Source: an uncultured Negativicutes bacterium (GTDB taxonomy: Bacteria; Bacillota; Negativicutes; Acidaminococcales; Acidaminococcaceae). From it: 36,090 bases of DNA. Under the pieces are notes generated by a model. It searched no databases. It was not told the origin of the DNA and saw only the letters and a program-made list of their open reading frames with translations. The position numbers were made by a program, and so were the translations under genes. The stretch spans positions 1 to 36,090 of the forward strand of contig CAMTOO010000012.1 of NCBI GenBank assembly GCA_947074185.1, written 5' to 3'. This document shows positions 24,189 to 33,700 of this stretch, in pieces (positions within the stretch are counted from its first letter, which is position 1; every line of letters starts with the position of its first letter).

Positions 24189-24272
24189 GCGGGTGTGGCG
24201 GAACTGGCAGACGCACTAGACTTAGGATCTAGCGCCTTTGGTGTGCAGGTTCGACTCCTGTCACCCGCACCA
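24189..24272 (+). tRNA. tRNA-Leu (TAG)
   Basis: The acceptor stem GCGGGTG pairs with CACCCGC. The anticodon stem CTAGA/TCTAG encloses CTTAGGA with anticodon TAG. The long variable arm typical of Leu (GCGCCTTTGGTGTG) is present, and CCA is encoded. Confidence 0.97.
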
Positions 24273-24281
24273 AATAAAAAT

Positions 24282-24326
24282 AAACCATTAATGTGTATTA
24301 TTACGCATTAATGGTTTTTGTATTTT
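24282..24326 (+). terminator. Terminator of the tRNA cluster
   Basis: AAACCATTAATGTGT (24282-24296) pairs with ACGCATTAATGGTTT (24303-24317), 15 pairs with one G-T, and is followed by a T-tract. Confidence 0.9.
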
Positions 24327-24463
24327 ATTAACTTTCGTCTACAAAGGTAGCGATTGATTTTTTAAGTGTTCTTGACTTAGAGTAGACTCGAACTGTTAAT
24401 ATTAATTAAGAAGATTTATTGCTTGAAGATTATATTAATATTAAATACAGAAGGGAGTAGGAA

Positions 24464-25546
24464 ATGAAGAAAATAATCAGCTTGGTATTTTTAAGGGTAG
24501 TAAATCTGAGTTTAAGTGTTTTAATGACACTAGTATTAACTGGGTGTGGTCAGGCTGCTGTTAACACCTCATCTAATGCTACGCAAACAAGCCAACCAAA
24601 TGCTACGCAAGCAAGCCAACCAAATGCTACGCAAGCAAGCCAAACTTCCACAGCAGCGACTAATGAATCACAATATAATTTGCAACATAATGTAGAATCT
24701 CCTGATGCTCCTATAGTATATTATACAAAAGACGTTAGTTCAGCAGGTTTGTTAAAGGTGTATGAAGCGTTAGAACAACAAAGACAAGGTAAAGTAGGTA
24801 TTAAATTATCTTTTCAATCTCCTAATGCACTTCGCCTAGATCCGCAAATGCTAAAACCTTTGGTGGAAAAAGTAAATGGTACTTTTATTGATTCTAATGG
24901 ATTTAGTTCCCCGCGAAATACTACTGCTGGGCACTTGAATTTAGCAAAAAATCATGGCTTCACCGATGTTGGCCCAGTAGATATTTTAGACAGCGAGGGA
25001 GAAATAGACTTGCCGATTGCAGGTGGCAAAACTTTAAAGTTCCTTCGTACAGGTTCTCATTTTAACAACTATGAGACTTTAATTTCTATCGTTCATTTTA
25101 AACCACATAGTTTGAGAGATTATGGTGGAACTATTAAAAATCTAACCATTGCTCTTGCTTCTACAGGTGGAAAAGGTCTTATCCATAGTGGTGGTAGAAC
25201 TACTGGTTTTAGTGAAGGTAGTATGGAGAGTTTTATGGTATCTTTGGCTGATGCTGCTAAAGGGGCGATGGATGCTAAAAAAGGAAGATGGGCATTTATT
25301 AATGTATTGAATAATTTGCAAGTGAGAGATTCTTGTTCTGATGCCCATGATTTACCTGATATAGGTATTATCGCATCTAATGATCCTGTAGCTGTTGATA
25401 GTGCGGCTTTAGATTTTACCTATGGTAGTTCTAAAAATTCAGCAATACGTGCAGATTGGGAAAATAGGCATAATGCAGATGTTTTAAAATATGCTGAAGA
25501 ATTAGGAATAGGTAAAAGAAATTACCGGTTAGTAGAATTAAAATAA
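24464..25546 (+). CDS. DUF362 domain lipoprotein
   Basis: The 360-residue protein has a long lipoprotein signal peptide with lipobox VLTGC, so Cys28 is the likely lipidated residue anchoring it to a membrane. Residues 38-61 are three copies of an octapeptide near NATQASQP, a flexible Thr/Gln/Asn linker. From about 85 to 340 it has the DUF362 pattern: KVGIKLSFQSPNA, GHLNLAKNHGF, and late DIGIIASNDPVAVDSAALDF. The C-terminal ferredoxin found in many DUF362 proteins is absent. DUF362 function is not established. ATG 24464 follows GAAGGGAG. No promoter of quality is visible, and it is monocistronic. Confidence 0.85.
   Translation: MKKIISLVFLRVVNLSLSVLMTLVLTGCGQAAVNTSSNATQTSQPNATQASQPNATQASQTSTAATNESQYNLQHNVESPDAPIVYYTKDVSSAGLLKVYEALEQQRQGKVGIKLSFQSPNALRLDPQMLKPLVEKVNGTFIDSNGFSSPRNTTAGHLNLAKNHGFTDVGPVDILDSEGEIDLPIAGGKTLKFLRTGSHFNNYETLISIVHFKPHSLRDYGGTIKNLTIALASTGGKGLIHSGGRTTGFSEGSMESFMVSLADAAKGAMDAKKGRWAFINVLNNLQVRDSCSDAHDLPDIGIIASNDPVAVDSAALDFTYGSSKNSAIRADWENRHNADVLKYAEELGIGKRNYRLVELK
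24575..24646 (+). repeat. Three 24-base tandem repeats in the lipoprotein linker
   Basis: The units start at 24575, 24599 and 24623 with the core AATGCTACGCAAGCAAGCCA. Copies 1 and 2 differ mainly by ACA versus GCA (Thr versus Ala). The period is a multiple of three, so copy-number change keeps the frame. Confidence 0.93.
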
Positions 25547-25605
25547 TATGAATAATATTAGGAATTTTACTAGGTTTATGGTAAAATAATTTATATAATT
25601 TAATA

Positions 25606-25697
25606 AATCCACTAGGGGAGCTTCGGCTGAGAAACTTTATGTTGACCCTTGGAACCTGATTTTCCGGATAATGCCGGCGGAGGGAAGTGGCGATTGT
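25606..25697 (+). promoter_or_regulatory. TPP riboswitch (THI element)
   Basis: The conserved blocks are in order: GGGGAGC, GGCTGAGA, ACCCTTGGAACCTGAT, CCGGATAATGCCGGCGGAGGGAAG. The closing stem is CCACT (25609-25613) with AGTGG (25686-25690). It precedes thiC and a terminator, so thiamine pyrophosphate should reduce thiC transcription. Confidence 0.97.
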
Positions 25698-25713
25698 GTT
25701 TTAAAAAGCAATT

Positions 25714-25745
25714 AACCGACCTTTGTATTAGGTCGGTTTTTATTA
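25714..25745 (+). terminator. Terminator of the TPP riboswitch expression platform
   Basis: AACCGACCT (25714-25722) pairs perfectly with AGGTCGGTT (25730-25738) with a 7-base loop, followed by TTTTTATTATTAT. It lies between the aptamer and thiC. Confidence 0.92.
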
Positions 25746-25776
25746 TTATAATGAAGAAATTTAGGGGGAATAAAAA

Positions 25777-27075
25777 ATGGCTACACAGATGCAACATGCA
25801 AGAAATGGAATTATTACTAGGGAAATGAAAATAGTTGCAGAGCAAGAAGGTCTTTCAGAAGAACTTATTCGCGAAAGAGTCGCGAAGGGAACCATTGCTA
25901 TTTGCGCTAATGTTAACCATAAAAATCTAATACCACGTGGTGTGGGTGAAGGTCTTACTGTTAAGGTAAATGCTAACATTGGCACTTCTAGCTCTTATCC
26001 TGATCCTGCGCCTGAAATTGAAAAACTTAATGCAGCTATTGCAGCTGGTGCAGATGCTGTAATGGATTTATCTACTGGGGATAATATCAACGAATCTCGT
26101 AAAGCGATAATTGCTGCTTCTACTGTTATGGTTGGAACGGTGCCTATTTATCAAGCTACGGTTGAAACTATTAAGCGTACTGGTGCGGTAGTGAATATGA
26201 CTAAGGAAGATTTATTTAAGGCTATTCGTGACCAGGCAGAAGATGGTGCGGACTTTTTGACTATCCATTGTGGTATCACGAAAACTGTCTTAAAAGCGCT
26301 TGTAGACGAAGGACGCGTTATGGATGTTGTTAGTCGTGGTGGTAGTTTTATTACTGGCTGGATGCTTCATAATGATAAGGAAAATCCTTTGTATGAATAT
26401 TATGATGAAATTTTAGATATTTGCGAAGAATTTGATGTTACTATTAGCTTGGGAGATGGTTTAAGACCTGGTTGTCTTGCTGATGCTACAGATAGAGCGC
26501 AGATTCAAGAACTTTTAAATATTGGCGAATTAACTCAAAGAGCTTGGGAACGCGGCGTACAAGTTATGTGTGAAGGACCTGGTCACGTGCCGTATAATCA
26601 AATAGCTGCTAATATGCAACTCCAAAAACGTATTTGTCATGGAGCACCTTTTTATGTATTAGGACCTCTTGTTACTGATGTTGCGCCTGGTTACGACCAT
26701 ATTACAAGTGCTATAGGTGGAACTCTTGCTGCAGTAAGTGGTGCGGACTTCCTTTGTTATGTAACACCTGCAGAGCATTTAGGTTTACCTGATATGGATG
26801 ATGTGCGTGAAGGTGTTATTGCAACAAAAATTGCAGCTCATGCAGCAGATATTGCTCGCGGGCTTCCGCAAGCTTGGGAATGGGATTTAAAGATGGCGCA
26901 AGCAAGAAAAAATTTAGATTGGGATGCGCAAATCAAACTTGCTCTTGATCCGGTGAAAGCACAAAGCTATCGTGATAAAAAGAATAAAAGCGATGACGAA
27001 GCTTGTTCTATGTGTGGGGATTATTGCGCAGTTAAAATTGTTGGTGAATATTTAGAGAAGTGTAAAAAGAAGTAA
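25777..27075 (+). CDS. thiC: Phosphomethylpyrimidine synthase ThiC
   Basis: The 432-residue radical-SAM enzyme converts aminoimidazole ribotide to hydroxymethylpyrimidine phosphate for thiamine synthesis. TQMQHARNGIITREM opens the protein. NANIGTSSSYPD, MDLSTGDNINESRKA and QVMCEGPGHVPYNQI are core blocks. The C-terminal cluster motif CSMCGDYC (Cys410, Cys413, Cys418) binds the [4Fe-4S]. It is the short form lacking the N-terminal ThiC-associated extension. A TPP riboswitch and terminator lie upstream, supporting the thiamine role over the ThiC-like benzimidazole synthases. No other thi gene is in the window. ATG 25777 follows AGGGGG. Confidence 0.97.
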   Translation: MATQMQHARNGIITREMKIVAEQEGLSEELIRERVAKGTIAICANVNHKNLIPRGVGEGLTVKVNANIGTSSSYPDPAPEIEKLNAAIAAGADAVMDLSTGDNINESRKAIIAASTVMVGTVPIYQATVETIKRTGAVVNMTKEDLFKAIRDQAEDGADFLTIHCGITKTVLKALVDEGRVMDVVSRGGSFITGWMLHNDKENPLYEYYDEILDICEEFDVTISLGDGLRPGCLADATDRAQIQELLNIGELTQRAWERGVQVMCEGPGHVPYNQIAANMQLQKRICHGAPFYVLGPLVTDVAPGYDHITSAIGGTLAAVSGADFLCYVTPAEHLGLPDMDDVREGVIATKIAAHAADIARGLPQAWEWDLKMAQARKNLDWDAQIKLALDPVKAQSYRDKKNKSDDEACSMCGDYCAVKIVGEYLEKCKKK

Positions 27076-27076
27076 G

Positions 27077-27120
27077 ATAAAGAACTCTAATCATATTAAG
27101 ATTAGAGTTCTTTATTTTAT
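27077..27120 (+). terminator. Terminator after thiC
   Basis: AAAGAACTCTAATC (27079-27092) pairs perfectly with GATTAGAGTTCTTT (27100-27113), followed by ATTTTAT. The A-tract on the left is short. Confidence 0.9.
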
Positions 27121-27130
27121 AAAGTATATG

Positions 27131-27159
27131 TTGAAAATAATAGATAGAAAAGATATAAT
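27131..27159 (+). promoter_or_regulatory. Sigma-70-type promoter of the second autotransporter
   Basis: TTGAAA (27131-27136), exactly 17 bases, then TATAAT (27154-27159). The first in-frame ATG of the downstream frame (27128) touches this -35, which excludes it as the start codon. Confidence 0.85.
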
Positions 27160-27199
27160 TAGCGTATATGTTCGAGTTCTTATACGTGAGGTGTTATTT

Positions 27200-29950
27200 A
27201 TGAAAAAAAGTAAAGTTGCACAGATTTTATGTATGGCAATGGGGATGATAGCCATTGGAAATGGTGTTGAGGCGGCTGTGGCAACAATGTACTATGGTGA
27301 TGGTATAGCTCGTACTGGCAGTTCGGTAAATTTGGACACCAGTGCAGATACAGTAGGCATTTGGGTGCGATATCCGAATACTAGTTTAATTTATAGTGGT
27401 GCAGTAAATTTAACATCTGTTAATAATACAGCTGCAACAACTTATATTATGTTAGTAGAGAATGATGCGGACTTTGAGGCCGGCTCTTTAAATGTGAATG
27501 TGTCAAATATTAATTCTAAAGTGAGTTATGGTATGGTTAGTCGCACTGGTGGTTCTGCAAAAATCTCTGGAAATATTGAAATGAATATAATAAATACTAG
27601 CACAGGCACAGAGGATTCATCTGTTATGGGAATAAGGATAAATGATGCTTATGCTAATATTAATACTGCAACAATTAACGTTAAGGGTTATGGAAATAAT
27701 GCTTATGCTAGAGCTATTAATGTGCAGGATAATGGTGTTTTAGATATAAATGGCGTAACGAATCTGGATGTGTACAGCGCTTCTACAACTTTAGAAACAG
27801 GCGGAATATTTTTAGGAAGTGGTGCTACAGTAAATATTAATGCTAGTAGTAACATGAAAATAGAGGCACCAAATAATACGGTTATGGGAATTGGACCTAC
27901 TAACGCGGGAACAATTGTAAATATTAGTAATGGTGCTGTTATTAACGCAGAAGTTATTGGTGGAGCGAATAACAGAACTATGGGTATGGGTCTTGGTTCT
28001 GGTGGTTGTATTGTTAATCAAGATGCTGGAACTACAGTTGATTTGAAAGTAAAAGGAGACAGTAGCTTAGTTTATGGTATATATGTATCTGCAGCAGCAG
28101 AGTATAATGGCTATGGTGATGTGAATATTGTTGCTGAAGGTAATAATGCTCCAAAAGGGATATATGTAGCGGGTACAGGTAAAGGCATATTTGATGGAAA
28201 TACATTTATTAAATCTAAATACGCTCTAGGTGTAGGTGGTTCCACTGCTGCTAGTTTAATTGTAAATTCTACTGGAACTAAAAAAGTTCAATTAGAAGGA
28301 ACAATTAGAAATGCTGGCACAGGGGCTAATGTTATAGACGTTACCTTCAATACACCTGATTCATATTTAACGGGAGAATCTATCTTAGAGAGTGCTGGTA
28401 GTACTAAGTTTGCTCTTGGAAGTACGGCACGTTGGAATATGACAGCAGATAGTATGACTACAGATATTGCTTTTTATAACGGTGGTATCGTAGATATGAA
28501 TTATACTGGTGCTGGTAATTATGAAAAATATATTACTAATACTTTTAGTGGCAATAATGGCGAAATTATAATGACTACAGATTTGCAATCAAGTCATGAT
28601 AATAAGAAAGTACAAGATGGAAACGTTAATGTACTAAGTGACAGGATTGAAATTAGAGGTCAAAGTTCTGGTACTCATGTGATAAATATTTTTGATGCTA
28701 GTTTGTTAAACAATGTAGAAGCAGAAGGGTATTTACTATTGATAGAGGATCGTTATAATGCAGGAAAAGATTATAATAACCTCGCAACTTTTGTAGGTGG
28801 TAATTTAAGAAAAGGTGGTATTTGGAAATATACCCCAGTAATTACAGATATAGATCCAGTATCTACAGCGGTAGATCCAGTAGATGGTTATGACGGAGTG
28901 ACGACAGATGTGTGTCCGCCAGGGTGTGGTGGTAGTTTACTTACTGATCCACCTTGTACTACACCAGGACATTTATGGACTAATAAAAGTTGGTATTTGA
29001 CTGCTTCTGAAAAGACAAATGAAGTACTTCCTAGTGTGCAACCAAATATTAATAGTAGTGCTGTAAGATATCTTAATTATTGGAGAGAACTTGATACCTT
29101 AAATCAACGTTTGGGAGAAATGCGTAGAAACGATGAAGAAGATGGTGTATGGGTTCGCTTCAAAAAAGGTAATGAACAAATCTCTAAACTTGGTTTAGAC
29201 AGCAATAAATATACAATGTTCCAAGTAGGGTATGATAAAAAGTTTGAAAGTAAATCTGGGGAATCAAAGACATATCTTGGAGCGGCTTTCCATGAGACAA
29301 AAGGCGATCAAGTATATGATGAATCTACAGTTGGTAAAACTACAAATAGAGCAGTAACTCTTTATGGAACTTGGTATGGTAATAAAGGACATTATTTGGA
29401 TTTAGTAGGTAAGCTCGGAAGAATGCAAAAAGAATTTACCTATTATGGAGATGGATATCTATATTTAGATGAAGCTGCAGATAGTGCAAATAAGTTTTAT
29501 AACATTAGTGTTGAATATGGTAGAAAAATAGAAAAAGATGGTTGGTACTATGAACCACAAGCGCAATTAACTTATGGTCACATTAGTGCTAATGACTATA
29601 TTTCAGACCAAGAAATTTATGTATATAATGATGCAGTAAGATCTTTAGTAGGTAGAACAGGTTTAATGCTTGGTAAGGTTGTTAACCACAAAGGTTCTAC
29701 GGGAGATATTTATGCAAAGGCTTTTTATAACAAAGAGTTTAAAGGTAAAACGAATGTGTCATTAGAAGATGTATATGGTGATACTTATTCTGAAAGAAAT
29801 GATTACGGCGGAGGTTGGTGGACAGTTGGGTTAGGTACTAACTGGCAAATGGGTCCAAAAAACAACTTCTACTTAGATCTTGAAAAAACATTCGGTGGCT
29901 ATGTAACTACTAAATGGCAAATTAATACCGGTTTAAGATTTAGTTTCTAA
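27200..29950 (+). CDS. Type V autotransporter (second, 916 aa)
   Basis: The protein has a Sec signal peptide (MKKSKVAQIL... ending GVEA, cleavage near residue 25). Its passenger is rich in Asn, Gly, Thr and Val in short repeating beta strands to about residue 560. A linker with Cys572, Cys576 and Cys586 follows. A C-terminal barrel of about 270 residues ends NTGLRFSF, with a terminal Phe as in outer-membrane autotransporters; it includes EDGVWVRFKKG near its start. ATG 27200 follows GTGAGGTG and lies downstream of a strong promoter, giving a short leader. No riboswitch precedes it, in contrast to the giant autotransporter. The function of the passenger is unknown; adhesion is the usual guess. 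Confidence 0.88.
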   Translation: MKKSKVAQILCMAMGMIAIGNGVEAAVATMYYGDGIARTGSSVNLDTSADTVGIWVRYPNTSLIYSGAVNLTSVNNTAATTYIMLVENDADFEAGSLNVNVSNINSKVSYGMVSRTGGSAKISGNIEMNIINTSTGTEDSSVMGIRINDAYANINTATINVKGYGNNAYARAINVQDNGVLDINGVTNLDVYSASTTLETGGIFLGSGATVNINASSNMKIEAPNNTVMGIGPTNAGTIVNISNGAVINAEVIGGANNRTMGMGLGSGGCIVNQDAGTTVDLKVKGDSSLVYGIYVSAAAEYNGYGDVNIVAEGNNAPKGIYVAGTGKGIFDGNTFIKSKYALGVGGSTAASLIVNSTGTKKVQLEGTIRNAGTGANVIDVTFNTPDSYLTGESILESAGSTKFALGSTARWNMTADSMTTDIAFYNGGIVDMNYTGAGNYEKYITNTFSGNNGEIIMTTDLQSSHDNKKVQDGNVNVLSDRIEIRGQSSGTHVINIFDASLLNNVEAEGYLLLIEDRYNAGKDYNNLATFVGGNLRKGGIWKYTPVITDIDPVSTAVDPVDGYDGVTTDVCPPGCGGSLLTDPPCTTPGHLWTNKSWYLTASEKTNEVLPSVQPNINSSAVRYLNYWRELDTLNQRLGEMRRNDEEDGVWVRFKKGNEQISKLGLDSNKYTMFQVGYDKKFESKSGESKTYLGAAFHETKGDQVYDESTVGKTTNRAVTLYGTWYGNKGHYLDLVGKLGRMQKEFTYYGDGYLYLDEAADSANKFYNISVEYGRKIEKDGWYYEPQAQLTYGHISANDYISDQEIYVYNDAVRSLVGRTGLMLGKVVNHKGSTGDIYAKAFYNKEFKGKTNVSLEDVYGDTYSERNDYGGGWWTVGLGTNWQMGPKNNFYLDLEKTFGGYVTTKWQINTGLRFSF

Positions 29951-29954
29951 AATT

Positions 29955-30003
29955 AAAAAAGCTATATGACTAAGGTTTTAACCTAAGCCATATAGCTTTT
30001 TAT
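29955..30003. terminator. Bidirectional terminator
   Basis: AAAAAAGCTATATG (about 29955-29968) pairs with CATATAGCTTTTT (29989-30001). Within the loop, a smaller AGGT/ACCT stem extends the hairpin. It lies between the convergent autotransporter and the 165-residue gene. Confidence 0.88.
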
Positions 30004-30011
30004 TATGAATA

Positions 30012-30509
30012 TTATTCTTTTATTAGTGTTTTATTTACATATTTATAACTACAATTTTTACTAGCATCCCAAAAAGAAATGCGTACAGTACCGCCAAGAG
30101 TTAACAAAGTTTCTAGTTCATCAGAAGAGAGTAAGCCTGTTTTGATAAAGATATTTTGCAGGCCGCTCAAATCTAAATCAACTAAATCAGCAGTTTTTAT
30201 TAAACGATCTTGTTTAGATTCCTCATTATTAACAGAAACATAGTCTAGAAGAGAAAGTTTGCCTGTTTTATATTTTTGTAAATCTTCTAGTAAATGTTCT
30301 GCTCCATCTTCTGTATTTGGATAGAAACGAGGAGTTTTGCCAAGTAGCATTTTCAAATCTTCTGAAGTTATATATGTAATTGTAATAGCTTTGCTTACGG
30401 TAGGGTTTTTGATTGATATTTCGACTGATTCTTTTTCTTCCTTTACAATTACATCGGTATTCATCAAGGTTTCTAACTTTTTTTGTAATTCTTTAATAAA
30501 ATCGTTCAT
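30012..30509 (-). CDS. Hypothetical protein (165 aa)
   Basis: I do not recognise this soluble, acidic protein. Residues 1-55 have helix then beta pattern (DVIVKEEKESVEISIKNP), the centre has a helix EDGAEHLLEDLQKYK, and the C-terminal part contains the strand pair GGTVRISFWDASKNCSYKYV. No signal peptide or membrane segment is visible. ATG 30509 follows GAAAGGCGGG on the minus strand, and a TATAAT-like box lies just upstream on that strand, so it appears monocistronic. Composition matches its neighbours. Confidence 0.7.
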   Translation of the reverse strand: MNDFIKELQKKLETLMNTDVIVKEEKESVEISIKNPTVSKAITITYITSEDLKMLLGKTPRFYPNTEDGAEHLLEDLQKYKTGKLSLLDYVSVNNEESKQDRLIKTADLVDLDLSGLQNIFIKTGLLSSDELETLLTLGGTVRISFWDASKNCSYKYVNKTLIKE

Positions 30510-30621
30510 AAAATCCCGCCTTTCTATTATATTATAACATTTTATTGGGAAAAATAAATAAAAACATAAAAAAGTGTAAATGATGAGACATAAATTTTAC
30601 TGAAATCTGTGGATAACTTTA

Positions 30622-30650
30622 TTGTCAAAGGAGTGTAAATATTGTATACT
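30622..30650 (+). promoter_or_regulatory. Promoter of the pyruvate:ferredoxin oxidoreductase gene
   Basis: TTGTCA (30622-30627), a 17-base spacer and TATACT (30645-30650) are each 5 of 6 to consensus. Confidence 0.75.
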
Positions 30651-30700
30651 AATTTTGTGTAACTCATTAAGTATTAATTTGTTAAGAAAGAAGGGCAAAC

Positions 30701-33700
30701 ATGACTAAGATGAAGACTATGGATGGTAACACAGCTGCTGCGTATATTTCTTATGCATTCACTGATGTTGCTGCAATTTACCCAATCACGCCTTCCTCAC
30801 CAATGGCTGAATCCGTTGATGAATGGGCATCAAGTGGCAAAAAGAATCTTTTTGGCCAAACAGTAAAATTAATGGAAATGCAATCTGAAGCTGGTGCTGC
30901 AGGTGCAGTTCATGGTTCATTACAGGCAGGAGCACTTACTACTACGTATACTGCTTCCCAAGGGTTGCTTTTAATGATTCCAAATATGTATAAAATGGCA
31001 GGCGAACTTTTGCCAGCTGTATTCCATGTTTCTGCTCGTGCGTTAGCAGCGAGTTCTCTTTCAATTTTTGGTGATCACCAAGACGTTATGGCTACTCGTC
31101 AAACTGGTTTTGCTCTTTTAGCAGAAGGCAGTGTGCAAGAAGTTATGGATCTTAGTGCTGTTGCGCATTTATCTGCAATCAAAGGAAGAATTCCTTTCTT
31201 GAACTTCTTCGATGGTTTCCGTACTTCTCATGAAGTTCAAAAAATTGAAGTTATGGATTATGATGATCTTGCAAAAATGCTTGATTATGATGCAGTTGCA
31301 GAATTCCGTAAACGCGGTTTGAATCCTGATAACCCTGTTACTCGTGGTACTGCTCAAAATCCTGATATTTATTTCCAAACTCGTGAAGCGATTAACTCTT
31401 ATTATGAAGAATTACCAGAAATTGTAGAACATTATATGAATGAAGTTTCTAAAGTTACTGGTCGTAAATATAGCTTGTTTAACTACTATGGCGCTGCTGA
31501 TGCAGAAGAAATGATTGTAATCATGGGCTCTGGGAGTGAAGCTGTAATTACAGCTGTAGAAAAAATGAATGCTGAAGGTAGAAAAGTAGGCGTATTAGTT
31601 GTACATCTCTATCGTCCATTCTCTATTAAACACTTTATGGGTGCTATCCCTAAAACTGTTAAGAAAATTGCTGTTCTTGATCGTACTAAAGAACCAGGTT
31701 CTTATGGCGAACCTTTATATCTTGATGTACGTAATGCATTCTATAACAGTGATATGAACCCACTTATTGTTGGTGGTCGTTATGGTCTTGGCTCTAAAGA
31801 TATTACTGCTTCTGAAGTTTATGCAGTAATTGAAAATCTTGATGCTGCAGAACCTAAAAATTACTTCACATTAGGTATCGTAGATGATGTAACAAACACT
31901 TCTTTACCTATTAACAAGATTGTTGATGTTACTCCAGCTGGTACTAAAGGTTGTAAATTCTGGGGACTTGGTTCTGATGGTACTGTTGGTGCGAACAAAA
32001 GCGCTATCAAGATAATCGGTGACCATACAGATATGTATGCGCAAGGTTATTTCTCCTATGATTCTAAAAAATCTGGTGGTATAACTGTTTCTCACTTACG
32101 TTTTGGACATGAACCAATTCGTGCACCATATTTGATTAACGCAGCTGATTTCGTAGCTGTTCACAATCAATCCTATGTATATAAATATGATGTAACTACT
32201 GGTATTAAAGATGGTGGTACTTTCCTTCTTAACTGTAACTGGAATAAAGAAGAGTTAGAAAGCCATTTACCTGCTAGTATTAAACGTTATATTGCTAAGA
32301 ATAATGTTAAATTCTATACTATTGATGCTGTTAAAATTGCACAAGAACTCGGTCTTGGCGGTCGTATCAATATGATTATGCAAGCTGCATTCTTCAAATT
32401 AGCTGATATTATTCCTCTTGCTGATGCTCTTAAATACCTTAAAGATGCTGTAGAAGATTCTTATGGTAATAAAGGTCAAGCAATTGTAGATATGAATAAT
32501 GCTGCTATTGATGCAGGCGTTAATGCAATTGTTGAAATCGAAGTTCCAGCTGCTTGGGCTAATCTTGCAGACGATACAACTGCTGCTAACAAAACTGGTA
32601 ATGATTTTGTAGATAATATTCTTGTTCCTGTAAATCGTTTAGAAGGCGATTCTTTAACTGTTAAAGATTTAAAAGGACTAGATGATGGTACATTCCCTTG
32701 CGGAAGTGCTGCTTATGAAAAACGTGGTATTGCAATTGATGTTCCTGAATGGGTTCCAGAAAATTGCATCCAATGTAACCAATGTGCATATGTATGCCCA
32801 CATGCTGCTATTAGACCGGTTCTTATGACTGAAGAAGAAGCTGGTAAAATTCCTTGTGGCGGTGCATCTAAAGATGCTGTTGGTGCAAAAGATTTAAAAT
32901 TTGCTATTGCAGTTTCTCAATTAGATTGTACTGGTTGCGGAAACTGTGCTCAAGTTTGTCCAGCTCCTAAAAAAGCATTGGAAATGAAAGCTCTTGCAAC
33001 TCAAGAAGCTAAAACTCCAATTTGGGATTACTCTGTAAATGAAGTAAGTCCAAAAGCTAACCCAATGAATACAACAACTGTTAAAGGTTCTCAATTCGAA
33101 CAACCATTACTTGAGTTCTCTGGAGCTTGTGCAGGTTGCGGTGAAACACCTTATGCTAAACTTGTAACTCAACTTTATGGCGATCGTATGATGCTTGCAA
33201 ATGCAACTGGTTGCTCCTCTATTTGGGGTGCTAGTGCACCTTCTATGCCTTATACTAAAAACCACAAAGGACATGGTCCAAGCTGGGGTAACTCCTTGTT
33301 TGAAGACAATGCTGAGTACGGCTTAGGTATGTTCCTTGGTGTAGAACAATCTCGTGAACAAGCAGAAAAACTCATTAATGAAGCATTACAAGGTGGAGCT
33401 TCTGGAGATTTAAAAGCTGCTATGGAAGATTGGGTAGCTAATATCAAAGTTAGCGAAAATACTCGTGCACGTGCAGAAAAACTTGAAGCAGAACTTGCTA
33501 AAGCAAAAGGTTCTGATGAATTACTCAATAAAATTTACGATTTAAAACAATTCTTTGTTAAACGTTCCCACTGGATCTTCGGTGGTGACGGTTGGGCTTA
33601 TGACATCGGTTATGGCGGTGTTGACCATGTACTCGCAAGTGGTGAAAATGTAAATATTTTAGTATTTGATACTGAAGTATATTCCAACACTGGTGGTCAA

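Noticed and set aside
23890-24311. Two small open frames over the tRNA region
   Set aside because: They run through tRNA-His, -Gln and -Leu and are not protein genes.
27128-27199. Upstream ATG for the second autotransporter
   Set aside because: The added 24 residues would cover the TTGAAA/TATAAT promoter and place charged residues before the signal peptide. ATG 27200 has a ribosome binding site.
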